Source: Stutzerimonas stutzeri (GTDB taxonomy: Bacteria > Pseudomonadota > Gammaproteobacteria > Pseudomonadales > Pseudomonadaceae). Taken from it: 64,000 bases of DNA. Each line of letters starts with the position of its first letter. The stretch's first letter is position 1. The translations under genes were made by a program, and so were the position numbers. The notes below the pieces were generated by a model, which made no database searches, was not told the DNA's origin, and saw nothing but the letters and a program-made list of their open reading frames with translations. Below are positions 50,193 through 58,305 of this stretch, piece by piece. Location: assembly GCF_002909485.1 (NCBI RefSeq), contig NZ_PPXG01000003.1, positions 124,001 to 188,000 on the forward strand. Reading direction: 5' to 3'.

Positions 50193-50888
50193 TCAGTTCC
50201 TATCCAGCCAGGATGCAAAGATCGTCTGTGCCGCGGCGAGCAGTTCGTCTGCGCATGCCTGCGCCTGCTCTCTGAGCACTCGGGGGTCGAGCTTGATGCT
50301 GTCGAGCTCACCTGCGTGGCCGACCAGCCAATGCTCAATACGCTGCGGATTGGCCTCGAGGTGGAACTGAAGGGCTAGAACCGATGTGCCAACCGAAAAC
50401 GCCTGGTTTGGGCAGATTTCGGTTTCTGCCAGCCGCGTCGCCCCCGCTGGAATTTCGAACTGGTCGCCATGCCAGTGCAGCACCGGTATTCCGCCACTTA
50501 GTGGCTCCAGGCAGGACTGCAAGCCCTCGTCGGTTAGCGATATCGGTGCAAAGCCAATCTCTTTTCTCCCCATGGGGCCGACGTTGCTGCCCAGTGCTCG
50601 TGCTATCAGCTGAGCGCCAAGGCAAACTCCCAGTATTTTCTTGCCGCACTGAAGCCGCTGTTCGACGAACGAAAGCACGGATTTGAGGAACGGGTACTTC
50701 GCTTCGTCAAAAGCACCGATTGGGCCGCCGAGAACAATCACCAAGTCTGGGGCTGACGGATCTTGAATCGCGAACGAGTCGAGGTTCGCGTCCAGTGTTT
50801 CGATTTGGTATCCGCGGCTATCAAGAATTTGCTGCAGCGAGCCGAGATCTTCGAAAGCGAGAAAGCGGATGACGAGGGCGGTTTGCAT
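50193..50888 (-). CDS. Class I glutamine amidotransferase-like protein
   Basis: A free-standing GATase1 domain of 231 residues, GMP-synthase-like. The catalytic triad is visible: Cys89 in L-G-V-C-L-G-A-Q, His176 and Glu178 in F-H-L-E. Such proteins can hydrolyse glutamine or gamma-glutamyl compounds. Here it could release or attach a gamma-glutamyl group during the pathway, or supply ammonia; none can be chosen from sequence. It is the first gene of the accessory run and is divergent from a MocR regulator 28 bp away. No ribosome site is seen before its ATG, so the transcript may have a very short leader. Confidence 0.85.
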   Translation of the reverse strand: MQTALVIRFLAFEDLGSLQQILDSRGYQIETLDANLDSFAIQDPSAPDLVIVLGGPIGAFDEAKYPFLKSVLSFVEQRLQCGKKILGVCLGAQLIARALGSNVGPMGRKEIGFAPISLTDEGLQSCLEPLSGGIPVLHWHGDQFEIPAGATRLAETEICPNQAFSVGTSVLALQFHLEANPQRIEHWLVGHAGELDSIKLDPRVLREQAQACADELLAAAQTIFASWLDRN

Positions 50889-50897
50889 TTATGTACC

Positions 50898-50929
50898 AAT
50901 ACAATAGAATGAATGTATGAATACAATAG
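50898..50929. promoter_or_regulatory. 22-bp-period direct repeat at the MocR/amidotransferase divergent promoter
   Basis: AATACAATAG occurs at 50898-50907 and again at 50920-50929, exactly 22 bp apart. The second copy lies over codons 2-4 of the MocR gene. TACAAT inside the first copy could be a -10 box, which would make the mRNA leaderless or nearly so. Direct repeats two helical turns apart suit MocR dimers. Confidence 0.6.
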
Positions 50930-52215
50930 CTAGCGGATCGACCGCTGTCGAGATCGCTGAATCGATCGAGCAGCAAATTCGTTCGGGTTTTTACTCGGAT
51001 GGCGCCCTGTTGCCTGCCGTCAGATCACTCGCGCAGCAGCTTCAAGTCAGCCCAAACACTGTGGCGGCGGCCTATAAGCTGCTGCGTGATGCGGCCCTGA
51101 TAGTTACCGACGGACGGCGCGGTACGCGTGTGGCGAGCGAGATGCCGACGGCCGAGACGCAAACCACCATTCCGGAAGGTTTGCGGGACATGGCCTCTGG
51201 AAATATTGACGGGGCTACACTGCCTGCCATAGAGGCTGGCTGGCTCACGGAGAGCCAGTCCGGCTATGACGTGCAAAGTAATGACCCACAGCTGCTTGAT
51301 GTTGCGGGCCGGTGGCTGGCTGAGCAGAGAATTCCCTGTCAGCAGCTGGGCATCTATTCGGGAGCGCTCGACGCCGTAGAGCGGGCGCTTCGCCTGCGTT
51401 GCCGGCCAGGAAACAAGGTAATCGTGGAAGATCCTTGCTGGCCGCCAGCGCTGGCATTGCTGGCGAGCCTGCGACTCAAGGCGGTTCCCGTACCCGTAGA
51501 CGAAGAGGGCGCGATGGTCCCCTCTACCGAAATCCTTCGCTCCGCGGCGGCGGTTATCTTGACGCCGCGTGCGCATAACCCCACCGGCTTTTGCATAAGC
51601 AGTCGCCGTTGGACGCTGTGGGTCGACAGGCTTGCAGATGCGCCCGATACGCTGCTCATTCTTGACGATCATTGGGGGCCGCTCAGCGCTGCCGAACCCT
51701 TGAGCTTCAGTCGTGAGCCTCTTAGTTGGATCTACGTTGTGTCGGTCAGCAAATTCCTGGGGCCTGACCTGCGCGTTTCGGTGGTCACAGGCACCCCCAG
51801 CGTGCTCAAGAGCATGCACCACCAGCAGACGCTCGGCCCTCGCTGGGTCAGCCTTTTGCTACAAAGACTTGCAGGGCACCTCTGGCAAAAGATGCTCGAT
51901 AGCAATCGCCTATCGGCAGTGGGGGCTGAGTATTTGCAACGGCGTTCGGCTCTGGTCCAGGGGTTGAACGACTTAAGCATAGCCGTGCCCACTCAGGGGG
52001 AGGGCCTGCATGTGTGGCTGCCCGTCTCGGATGAGACCTCTGTGGTCCAGACGCTGGCATCGTTGGGCTGGGCCATCCAGGCGGGCTCGCCGTTCAGGTT
52101 GGAAAGTCCGGCGGCTGTACGCATCAGTATCGGCAACCTGAACCCTATCAGCGTGCCTGCTTTAGCGCGCGATGTTGCTCACGCATTGAAGCAGCGTCGC
52201 CGAACGGTTAACTGA
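50917..52215 (+). CDS. MocR-type GntR regulator with aminotransferase domain (first copy)
   Basis: A 432-residue regulator: GntR winged helix (about 9-72: L-L-P-A-V-R-S-L-A-Q-Q-L-Q-V-S-P-N-T-V), short linker, then a fold-type I aminotransferase-like domain with the PLP lysine Lys279 in S-V-S-K-F-L-G-P-D-L-R. The S-x-S-K-x-L-G-P-D-L-R pattern is that of the PtsJ/MpaR branch; MpaR of P. aeruginosa lies next to ccoN4. Divergent from the seven-gene accessory run, which it probably controls, with a 22-bp-period repeat between. No ribosome site precedes the ATG. Confidence 0.88.
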   Translation: MNTIASGSTAVEIAESIEQQIRSGFYSDGALLPAVRSLAQQLQVSPNTVAAAYKLLRDAALIVTDGRRGTRVASEMPTAETQTTIPEGLRDMASGNIDGATLPAIEAGWLTESQSGYDVQSNDPQLLDVAGRWLAEQRIPCQQLGIYSGALDAVERALRLRCRPGNKVIVEDPCWPPALALLASLRLKAVPVPVDEEGAMVPSTEILRSAAAVILTPRAHNPTGFCISSRRWTLWVDRLADAPDTLLILDDHWGPLSAAEPLSFSREPLSWIYVVSVSKFLGPDLRVSVVTGTPSVLKSMHHQQTLGPRWVSLLLQRLAGHLWQKMLDSNRLSAVGAEYLQRRSALVQGLNDLSIAVPTQGEGLHVWLPVSDETSVVQTLASLGWAIQAGSPFRLESPAAVRISIGNLNPISVPALARDVAHALKQRRRTVN

Positions 52216-52246
52216 ACGAGTGCAGCAAATCGCCTGGGGCTCTGGG

Positions 52247-53542
52247 TCATTGCATGCAGAGGCTCAAGTCTTCGGCGAAGCGGGCCGCCTGTTCCGCGTC
52301 CATCGTTGAGGTGGTGATACGAATGCCGCGCACCTGCTCTTGCACGGTGAAGCCCGTGCCGCTGCGAACGACCCAGCCCCGCTGGGCCAGATGGAGAATG
52401 ATCGGTTCGACATCTTCATCAAGCGGCACCCAGACGTTGAGCCCATCACACGGATGTCCGGCCCGTACACCATGGGCGCTCAGTGCAGCGATCAGAAGAT
52501 CTCGGCGATGCTTGTAGTCTGCTCGAGCGCGTTCGATTTGCGCTGCGACCAGCGGCGAGGTCAGGCAGGTATGAGCGATATCTTGTAGAAGGTGACTCAC
52601 CCAGGTTGTGCCTGAAGCCAGCCGTAATCGAAGCCGCTGTGATGTTTCCCGATCGCTGCCGATAGCAGCGAGTCGGAGATCCGGGCCAAGCGCTTTGGAT
52701 ACGGACCTGATCAGCGCCCAGCGTCGGCTGGATACGGGGATGACCTGGTGGAATGCTACTTCGGATAACAGTGCGAAGTGATCATCTACGAGCACCGGAA
52801 CCTGAGGGTGTCGCTCAAGCACGGCGCGTATTTGTGCAGCTCGCTCAGCGCTCAAACTTGAGCCGGTAGGGTTGTGAGCGCGAGGGGTGATCAGAACCGC
52901 ATGCACGCCCTTCGCCAAGGCAGCCTCAAGCCCGTCGGCTTGCATCCCTTGATCGTCGACAGGCACGCCGACCGCCTGCAGGCCAGCAATGCGCAGCGTG
53001 TTGATACTGCTGATGAAACAAGGGCTCTCGACCGCAACCTTGTCGCCGGAAACAAGATAGGCGGCCAGCAGGCGCTCAACTGCGTCGACTGCGCCATGGG
53101 CCAGGTCGATTTCCGGAGGCGAAGGGCAATCGTCAACCAGCCATCGATAGGCCACGTCCTGAAAGGTCGGATCAACCGGCGCGTCGCCATAAAGGCGCAG
53201 GCGTGACTGCCGTTGTGCCAGTGCGAGAGCCGGGTCAGGTAGCCATAGCGGATTCGGGTTGCCGCTCGATAAGTCGGTCAACCGAGAGTGCCCGATGCCT
53301 CCTTCCTGCTCACCGGGCCCGGCCGTTTCACAAACCACCGTGCCCAGCCGCCCCCGCGTTTCAGCAACACCCGCAGCGACCAATCGTTTATACGCCGCGG
53401 CGACGGTGTTGCGGTTGACCCCGAGTTCCGATGCCAGCTGACGCACGGGCGGTAGCGACTGACCAGGACTTAGCTGCTGCGCCTGCACTTGGCTTCGTAT
53501 CGTTTCAAAGATGTCGATTGCGGTCTTGTTTTTAGTTTTCAT
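52247..53542 (-). CDS. MocR-type GntR regulator with aminotransferase domain (second copy)
   Basis: A 431-residue regulator of the same branch as the one at 50917: GntR HTH (about 8-68: L-P-P-V-R-Q-L-A-S-E-L-G-V-N-R-N-T-V) and aminotransferase-like domain with Lys283 in S-V-S-K-A-L-G-P-D-L-R. It is convergent with the first copy (31 bp between stop codons) and divergent from the pyridoxal kinase unit. The two proteins are clearly related but different along their whole length, so this is an old duplication or two separate gains. Likely effector: PLP with an amino compound. Confidence 0.88.
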   Translation of the reverse strand: MKTKNKTAIDIFETIRSQVQAQQLSPGQSLPPVRQLASELGVNRNTVAAAYKRLVAAGVAETRGRLGTVVCETAGPGEQEGGIGHSRLTDLSSGNPNPLWLPDPALALAQRQSRLRLYGDAPVDPTFQDVAYRWLVDDCPSPPEIDLAHGAVDAVERLLAAYLVSGDKVAVESPCFISSINTLRIAGLQAVGVPVDDQGMQADGLEAALAKGVHAVLITPRAHNPTGSSLSAERAAQIRAVLERHPQVPVLVDDHFALLSEVAFHQVIPVSSRRWALIRSVSKALGPDLRLAAIGSDRETSQRLRLRLASGTTWVSHLLQDIAHTCLTSPLVAAQIERARADYKHRRDLLIAALSAHGVRAGHPCDGLNVWVPLDEDVEPIILHLAQRGWVVRSGTGFTVQEQVRGIRITTSTMDAEQAARFAEDLSLCMQ

Positions 53543-53580
53543 ATTGTCCTATGACAATGTTTACTTGGGCACAGGACAAT
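53543..53580. promoter_or_regulatory. Operator repeats between the second MocR gene and pdxY
   Basis: ATTGTCCT (53543-53550) is inverted at AGGACAAT (53573-53580), and a third half-site, GACAAT, occurs at 53553-53558. The two GACAAT copies (53553 and 53575) are direct repeats with a 22-bp period, the same spacing as at the first MocR promoter. The repeats begin directly at the MocR start codon. Confidence 0.65.
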
Positions 53581-53690
53581 CTTACACTTTGCGAATGCGG
53601 TTGCTACCTCAGGCAGCAATCAATCCACGCAGCTTGAGCAGAGCGCTTCAGCCGTGGCTCACCAGCAGGCTGCAATGGAGTATGTGTTTG

Positions 53691-54566
53691 ATGGCTGTCA
53701 GCATCGATTTCGCCGGCGTGTCGGGTACAGAGCCGCTTCCACTGGACGTGATTTCGATTCAGTCGCAGGTTGTCTACGGATGTGTTGGCAACAGCGTCGC
53801 CGTGCCCGTACTGAATGCGGGCGGTCTCTCCGTGGGGGCCATACCCACCGTCTTGCTCAGCAATACTCCTCACTACTCCACCTGCCATGGCGGTGCGCTT
53901 CCGACTAGCTGGTTCGCTGGCTACCTCAAAGATCTGGAAGCCCGGGACGCGCTGCGCTCGGTAAGAACCGTGCTGGTGGGCTATCTGGGCAGCACAACAC
54001 AGGCGGCGGTGCTTGCCCGTTGGCTGGGCACGGTACTGGAGAGATACCCCGATATACGGGTTCAGTTGGACCCCGTTCTTGGTGATGATGACTGCGGCAT
54101 GTATGTAGAGCCGGCCATGGTGAGTGCCTTTCAGACTCATTTGCTTCGGTTCGCCCATGGCCTGACACCCAATGCATTCGAACTGGCTCGGCTATCCGGC
54201 CGCCGTGCCGAGACCGTCGAACAGGTTATCGATGCCGCGCGCAGCCTGCTGACCGGGCGTACCCAGTGGGTCGTCGTCACCAGTGCGGCTCAACATGAGT
54301 GGCCAAACGAACGTATGTACGTGGTGGTGGCTACGAAAGAGTCTGCAGAGGTGATCGAGCACGAGCGAGTCAGCGTCTCGCCCAAGGGCACCGGAGATTT
54401 TTTCAGTGCAGCCCTGGCCGCCGCATTGCTGAGGGGGATGGAGCTTACCCACGCCGTTAAGTTTGCCTGCCGCCAAGTCATTGATTCCCTTGCCCTTACA
54501 CGCCAAAGCAATTCGGCTGAGCTGCGCTTGCCAGCATTTGGCACCTCTCTCTTCGCCAAGGAATGA
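53691..54566 (+). CDS. pdxY: Pyridoxal kinase
   Basis: Phosphorylates pyridoxal to PLP with ATP. The 291 residues belong to the ribokinase-like PdxY/PdxK family: S-I-Q-S-Q-V-V-Y-G-C-V-G-N-S near 19-32 (substrate/anion loop), D-P-V-L-G-D-D near 125 and the catalytic G-T-G-D-F-F-S near 231-237. The start is the ATG at 53691, ten bases after GGAG; the frame stays open far upstream through the operator, which is not used. First gene of a three- or four-gene unit with a transaminase, under a PLP-sensing MocR regulator. Confidence 0.9.
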   Translation: MAVSIDFAGVSGTEPLPLDVISIQSQVVYGCVGNSVAVPVLNAGGLSVGAIPTVLLSNTPHYSTCHGGALPTSWFAGYLKDLEARDALRSVRTVLVGYLGSTTQAAVLARWLGTVLERYPDIRVQLDPVLGDDDCGMYVEPAMVSAFQTHLLRFAHGLTPNAFELARLSGRRAETVEQVIDAARSLLTGRTQWVVVTSAAQHEWPNERMYVVVATKESAEVIEHERVSVSPKGTGDFFSAALAAALLRGMELTHAVKFACRQVIDSLALTRQSNSAELRLPAFGTSLFAKE

Positions 54567-54570
54567 CTCC

Positions 54571-54831
54571 ATGCCTGTCTATCGTTTAAACATTCGCCGT
54601 GATCAAAAGCATCTAGGTCATTTTGAGTCCGATGCGCCATGGGCCTTGGAGGCCGTACAAGACATCGCTCAACGTCTGCCTGCGGCCGAGGGCTATTGCA
54701 TCGAGATGCAGGTATCCGATGGCGAACGCCGCTACCTGGAGGTCGGGCCCAGCGGAATCCGAGTACTGGGTGCGGAGCGCAGCTTCCGGCCCGTAACGCA
54801 GCGTTCAGCGCTTCTCTCGCCGGTGGAGTGA
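54571..54831 (+). CDS. Small hypothetical protein in the pdxY operon
   Basis: An 86-residue product beginning M-P-V-Y-R-L-N-I-R-R-D-Q-K-H and containing E-M-Q-V-S-D-G-E-R-R-Y-L-E near 50. It looks like a small soluble alpha/beta protein without signal peptide or membrane segment. AAGGA lies eight bases before the ATG, and the gene starts four bases after the pdxY stop and ends six bases before the transaminase. I do not recognise a family. Confidence 0.75.
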   Translation: MPVYRLNIRRDQKHLGHFESDAPWALEAVQDIAQRLPAAEGYCIEMQVSDGERRYLEVGPSGIRVLGAERSFRPVTQRSALLSPVE

Positions 54832-54837
54832 CGGGTC

Positions 54838-56055
54838 ATGGACGATCAAAGCTCTCATCTGATGCATGCTTATGCCAGGCAGCCGGTTTACTTCACCCGC
54901 GGGAAGGGCGCCCGCCTCTGGGACACTCATGGGCGGGAATATCTCGACGCCATCGCGGGGGTTGCCGTAACCAATCTCGGTCACTCTCACCCTGAAATAA
55001 CCGCCGCCATTGCCGATCAGGCGGGTCGTTTGATGCATACCTCGAATCTGTTCGGCATCGAGTGGCAGGACTCGCTTGGTTCGAGGCTTTGTGCGATCTC
55101 TGGAATGCGTCGAGCGTTTTTCTGCAACTCGGGAGCGGAGGCAAACGAGACGGCGCTGAAACTGGCGCGCTTGCACTCAAGCCGGCGAGGCGTGGCCCAT
55201 CCGCTCGTAGTGGTAATGGAGAACAGCTTTCACGGCCGCACACTCGCAACGCTGGCCGCAACCGGTAACCCGGGCGTGCAGCGTGGCTTCGAGCCACTTA
55301 TGCCGGGATTCATACGGGTGCCATACGCCGACATCGACGCGGTAAGGACGCTCGCGTCGCAGTTCTCCAATATCGTCGCGGTGCTGGTCGAGCCAGTCCA
55401 AGGCGAGAGCGGCGTACGCATTGCGCCGATTGAGTACATGCAGGCGCTGCGCGATCTTTGCACGACGAATGATTGGCTGTTTATGGTCGATGAGGTGCAG
55501 ACGGGGTTCGGGCGTACGGGGGCATGGTTTGGCTACCAGCATGCGGGAGTGCTGCCGGACGTGATCACCTTGGCCAAGGGCCTTGGCAACGGCTATCCAA
55601 TCGGTGCGTGTTTAGCCAGAGGCGTCGCGGCGGATCTCTTTTCGCCTGGTCACCACGGTTCCACCTTTGGCGGCAACCCCTTGGCCTGCCGAATCGGCTG
55701 CACCGTCGTCGATGTGATGGAGCGAGATCGCATACCGCAACGTGCGAGAGTCATGGGGCAGCGCCTGGAAGGCGCTCTTCGCCAGGGGCTCGCGGGGTGT
55801 GAAGGCGTTGTAGCGATTCGCGCACTGGGGCTGATGGTAGGCATCGAGCTCGATCGTCCATGTACCGAGCTGTTGACCTGCGCATTGAAGGATGAGGCCC
55901 TGCTGATCAGCGTTTCGCGGGAAAGGACGATCCGCCTGCTGCCGGCTTTGATCTGCTCCGAAGCGGAGATCGATGAGATAGCCGCCCGCCTGTCTCGCCT
56001 GGTTTGGCAGTGGTCGCGGCGCTGCGTCAGCCAGTGCGTAAGGGATGCGGTGTGA
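54838..56055 (+). CDS. Class III aminotransferase (ArgD/acetylornithine transaminase-like)
   Basis: A 405-residue PLP enzyme of the ornithine/acetylornithine transaminase group. Features are N-L-G-H-S-H-P near 46, N-S-G-A-E-A-N-E near 97, Asp218 in V-D-E-V-Q-T-G for the pyridine nitrogen and Lys247 in T-L-A-K-G-L-G-N-G. The acceptor is probably 2-oxoglutarate; the donor could be acetylornithine, ornithine, GABA or another omega-amine and cannot be fixed by eye. Grouping with pyridoxal kinase and a MocR regulator suggests catabolism or synthesis of a special amine. Confidence 0.88.
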   Translation: MDDQSSHLMHAYARQPVYFTRGKGARLWDTHGREYLDAIAGVAVTNLGHSHPEITAAIADQAGRLMHTSNLFGIEWQDSLGSRLCAISGMRRAFFCNSGAEANETALKLARLHSSRRGVAHPLVVVMENSFHGRTLATLAATGNPGVQRGFEPLMPGFIRVPYADIDAVRTLASQFSNIVAVLVEPVQGESGVRIAPIEYMQALRDLCTTNDWLFMVDEVQTGFGRTGAWFGYQHAGVLPDVITLAKGLGNGYPIGACLARGVAADLFSPGHHGSTFGGNPLACRIGCTVVDVMERDRIPQRARVMGQRLEGALRQGLAGCEGVVAIRALGLMVGIELDRPCTELLTCALKDEALLISVSRERTIRLLPALICSEAEIDEIAARLSRLVWQWSRRCVSQCVRDAV

Positions 56056-56180
56056 GCAAGCTTGCTCCGCATATTTTCCGGCCTTTCCGGCACTGGCGAG
56101 TCCGGCCAGTTGATGTGCTGGACGCGTACGGCTTGCCCGAACGCGCCAGCGGCTGGCTGGCAGCCTTGTCCGGGGGATAG
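56052..56180 (+). CDS. Possible 42-codon protein coupled to the transaminase gene
   Basis: A GTG at 56052 overlaps the transaminase stop codon (GTGA) and opens a 42-codon frame ending at 56180. It contains the sensible stretch V-D-V-L-D-A-Y-G-L-P-E-R-A-S-G-W-L. The coupling arrangement and codon make-up are better than chance frames here. It may be a real small protein or the stump of a longer gene. From 56181 to the LysR stop at 56397 I see no further gene. Confidence 0.4.
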   Translation: MSKLAPHIFRPFRHWRVRPVDVLDAYGLPERASGWLAALSGG

Positions 56181-56396
56181 AAGTGGTGCAAGCGAGGACG
56201 CGCTACTTTTGCAACCCAACGGTATTCGCCCGTAAGGTTTCGTTGCTAAAAAAGCCACTGGGCGCGGATGAAAGCTTATGGGGCTGCCAGATTTGCTGCT
56301 GCTTGAGCACGGCAGGGGCGGTCGATGTCCTGTTTTCCTAGGACTCGACCGCTGTGCTCGACGCCGATTGCCTCTGGCCATCGTCCAGCAGCGAAG

Positions 56397-57320
56397 TCAT
56401 AGCGGGTCGAGGGGGCCGGCATTTACGGCGTCAATGCCTTCATCTTCCGAGTTGCTCAAGCGCGCCCGCAGATGCTCCAGAAAATAGCGTGTTGTCTGGG
56501 TGGTGCTGCGGTACGAGGGTGTTAAGGCGTAGAGCGTTACGGGCATCGGCTGGTCTTCAGGGCACGCCGCTATCAGTACACCGGATGCCAATTCGTCGCG
56601 GCACGCATAGACCGGAAGGCATGCCAGGCCTAGTCCGGCCTTGGCTGCATCACGTAGTGTGCTCCAATGGTCTGCGCACATGGCCGGGTTGTTGATGGCT
56701 CTCTGACGCCCGTCAAAATGCCAGGCATGGGGAGCCGCGGCGGTACCGGTTGTCAGCAGCACGTCGTCCGTGAGGTTCTCGGTACTAGGTGGGGTTCCGA
56801 GCTGCTGCACAAGTACTGGGCTGCCTACGATGGTATTTTGCAGATGCGCCATTGGCCTGACCACGATGTCGCTGCTGTCCTGAGGGGCGCTCCCCAGGCT
56901 TAAAGACAGGTCAAGGCGTTGCGCTCGGAGCTCGACCTGCCCATCGGCCAGCATCAGGGTGTAGCTGACCTGGGGGTACTGGGCTTTGAAGTCGCGCAGG
57001 CACTCGCACAACCAATCAGAAAGTATCCCCGGGCCTGCCAGGCGAAGCGTGCCGCTAGGACTGCCCAGCGTCTTCTGTGCGCTGTGCGCGGCGGCTTCCG
57101 CAGCGGCCAGCATATCCAGCGCGTGGCGGTAGACCTGCTCACCTACCGAGGTCAGGGAGAACGCCCGGCTCGACCTGTTTATCAGTTGGACGCCAAGTTC
57201 TTGTTCGAGCTGCGCCAGCCGCCGACTCAGGCTGGACTTTGCGGTGCCCGTTTTACTCGCAGCCGCAGAAAAACTACCTGCTTCGATTACGCAGGTGAAC
57301 CAGTACAAGTCGCTCAGCAT
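56397..57320 (-). CDS. LysR-family transcriptional regulator
   Basis: A 307-residue LTTR with an N-terminal HTH (about 3-62: F-S-A-A-A-S-K-T-G-T-A-K-S-S-L-S-R-R-L-A-Q-L-E) and effector domain, of the CrgA-like branch that ends in a short tail. The M-L-S-D-L-Y-W-F start at 57320 was preferred; an ATG five codons earlier (57335) is also possible. It is convergent with the pdxY/transaminase unit and divergent from the response regulator at 57517. Target unknown; either neighbour unit is a candidate. Confidence 0.88.
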   Translation of the reverse strand: MLSDLYWFTCVIEAGSFSAAASKTGTAKSSLSRRLAQLEQELGVQLINRSSRAFSLTSVGEQVYRHALDMLAAAEAAAHSAQKTLGSPSGTLRLAGPGILSDWLCECLRDFKAQYPQVSYTLMLADGQVELRAQRLDLSLSLGSAPQDSSDIVVRPMAHLQNTIVGSPVLVQQLGTPPSTENLTDDVLLTTGTAAAPHAWHFDGRQRAINNPAMCADHWSTLRDAAKAGLGLACLPVYACRDELASGVLIAACPEDQPMPVTLYALTPSYRSTTQTTRYFLEHLRARLSNSEDEGIDAVNAGPLDPL

Positions 57321-57516
57321 ATGGGCCTGCAACATATTCGCACCGTAGATGGGAAGCTGGGTTGTCGTTGCTGCAACGGTCGTACATGTCTCACCGTCTT
57401 GTCTTGCGCTATCTTACTTCCCCTTTTCGAGCGGTACTTTTGCTTGAGCGGAAATTGGCTTTGCACGAGCGGAGCTGGCGCCAGAACGCTTAGGGAATCT
57501 TCTGCACAGGGCTGTA

Positions 57517-58305
57517 GTGGAAATGACGCTTGATACGCCTCTCCGTGACCGTACGCCGCATATCCTGGTCATCGATGACTCGCCAAACGAAATTCGTACG
57601 CTCTTGAATGTCCTCAGAGCAGAGCCGTGGCGGCTGACGATTGCTCATGATGCGCGTCAGGGGTATCAGCGGGCGCTGGCTCTGCGGCCGGATCTCATCA
57701 TGCTCGACGTTCGCATGCCGGACATGGATGGCTTCACGCTTTGCCGGTTACTGCGCGAGGCATCAGCCACGCGACAGGTGCCGGTCATCTTTCTCACCTC
57801 GGCGGGTGCGCTCCAGGAGAGAGTGGAGGGGTTGAGTCTGGGGGGCGTGGATTACGTTCTCAAACCATTCGCGGCGGAGGAAGTGCTGGCACGGATTCGC
57901 ATCCATCTGCAGCTGGCTTGGCGAGAGGAGAGCTCTGCATCGATCGAGCAGGCTGTCCCGGCGCAGGATGCCGATCAGGTCGTCCTGCGAGCCGCCATGC
58001 GTTTCATTGCGCAGAATCTGGCCGAGCTGCCGTCGCTGGAGCAGATAGCCCGTCGGGTCGGTACGCACGACAAGCGGCTCTCGACCATCTTCCGGGAAAA
58101 CCTGGGGCTTACCGTCTTCGCTTATGCGCGAGAGGCACGGCTGCGTAAGGCTCAGGAATTGCTCGCCGATAGTATGCTCAGCATCCAGGACATCGCGGAT
58201 GTCGTGGGCTTCCGCAGTGCCTGTAACTTCACCACGGCGTTTCGTGAGCGCCAGGGTCTGACGCCCAGTCAGTACCGCCAGCAGGCTAAAGGCGACATCG
58301 ACTGA
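57517..58305 (+). CDS. Response regulator with AraC-type DNA-binding domain
   Basis: A 262-residue regulator: receiver domain at about 14-130 with phosphoacceptor Asp64 in I-M-L-D-V-R-M-P-D-M-D-G, the conserved Lys in V-L-K-P-F near 116, then an AraC helix-turn-helix domain at about 158-258 with D-I-A-D-V-V-G-F-R-S-A-C-N-F-T-T-A-F. The stop overlaps the ATG of the hybrid kinase by one base (TGATG), so the two are a coupled two-component pair. Its likely target is the TonB receptor gene downstream or its own operon. The start is GTG 57517, after AGGG; ATG 57523 is an alternative. Confidence 0.9.
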   Translation: MEMTLDTPLRDRTPHILVIDDSPNEIRTLLNVLRAEPWRLTIAHDARQGYQRALALRPDLIMLDVRMPDMDGFTLCRLLREASATRQVPVIFLTSAGALQERVEGLSLGGVDYVLKPFAAEEVLARIRIHLQLAWREESSASIEQAVPAQDADQVVLRAAMRFIAQNLAELPSLEQIARRVGTHDKRLSTIFRENLGLTVFAYAREARLRKAQELLADSMLSIQDIADVVGFRSACNFTTAFRERQGLTPSQYRQQAKGDID

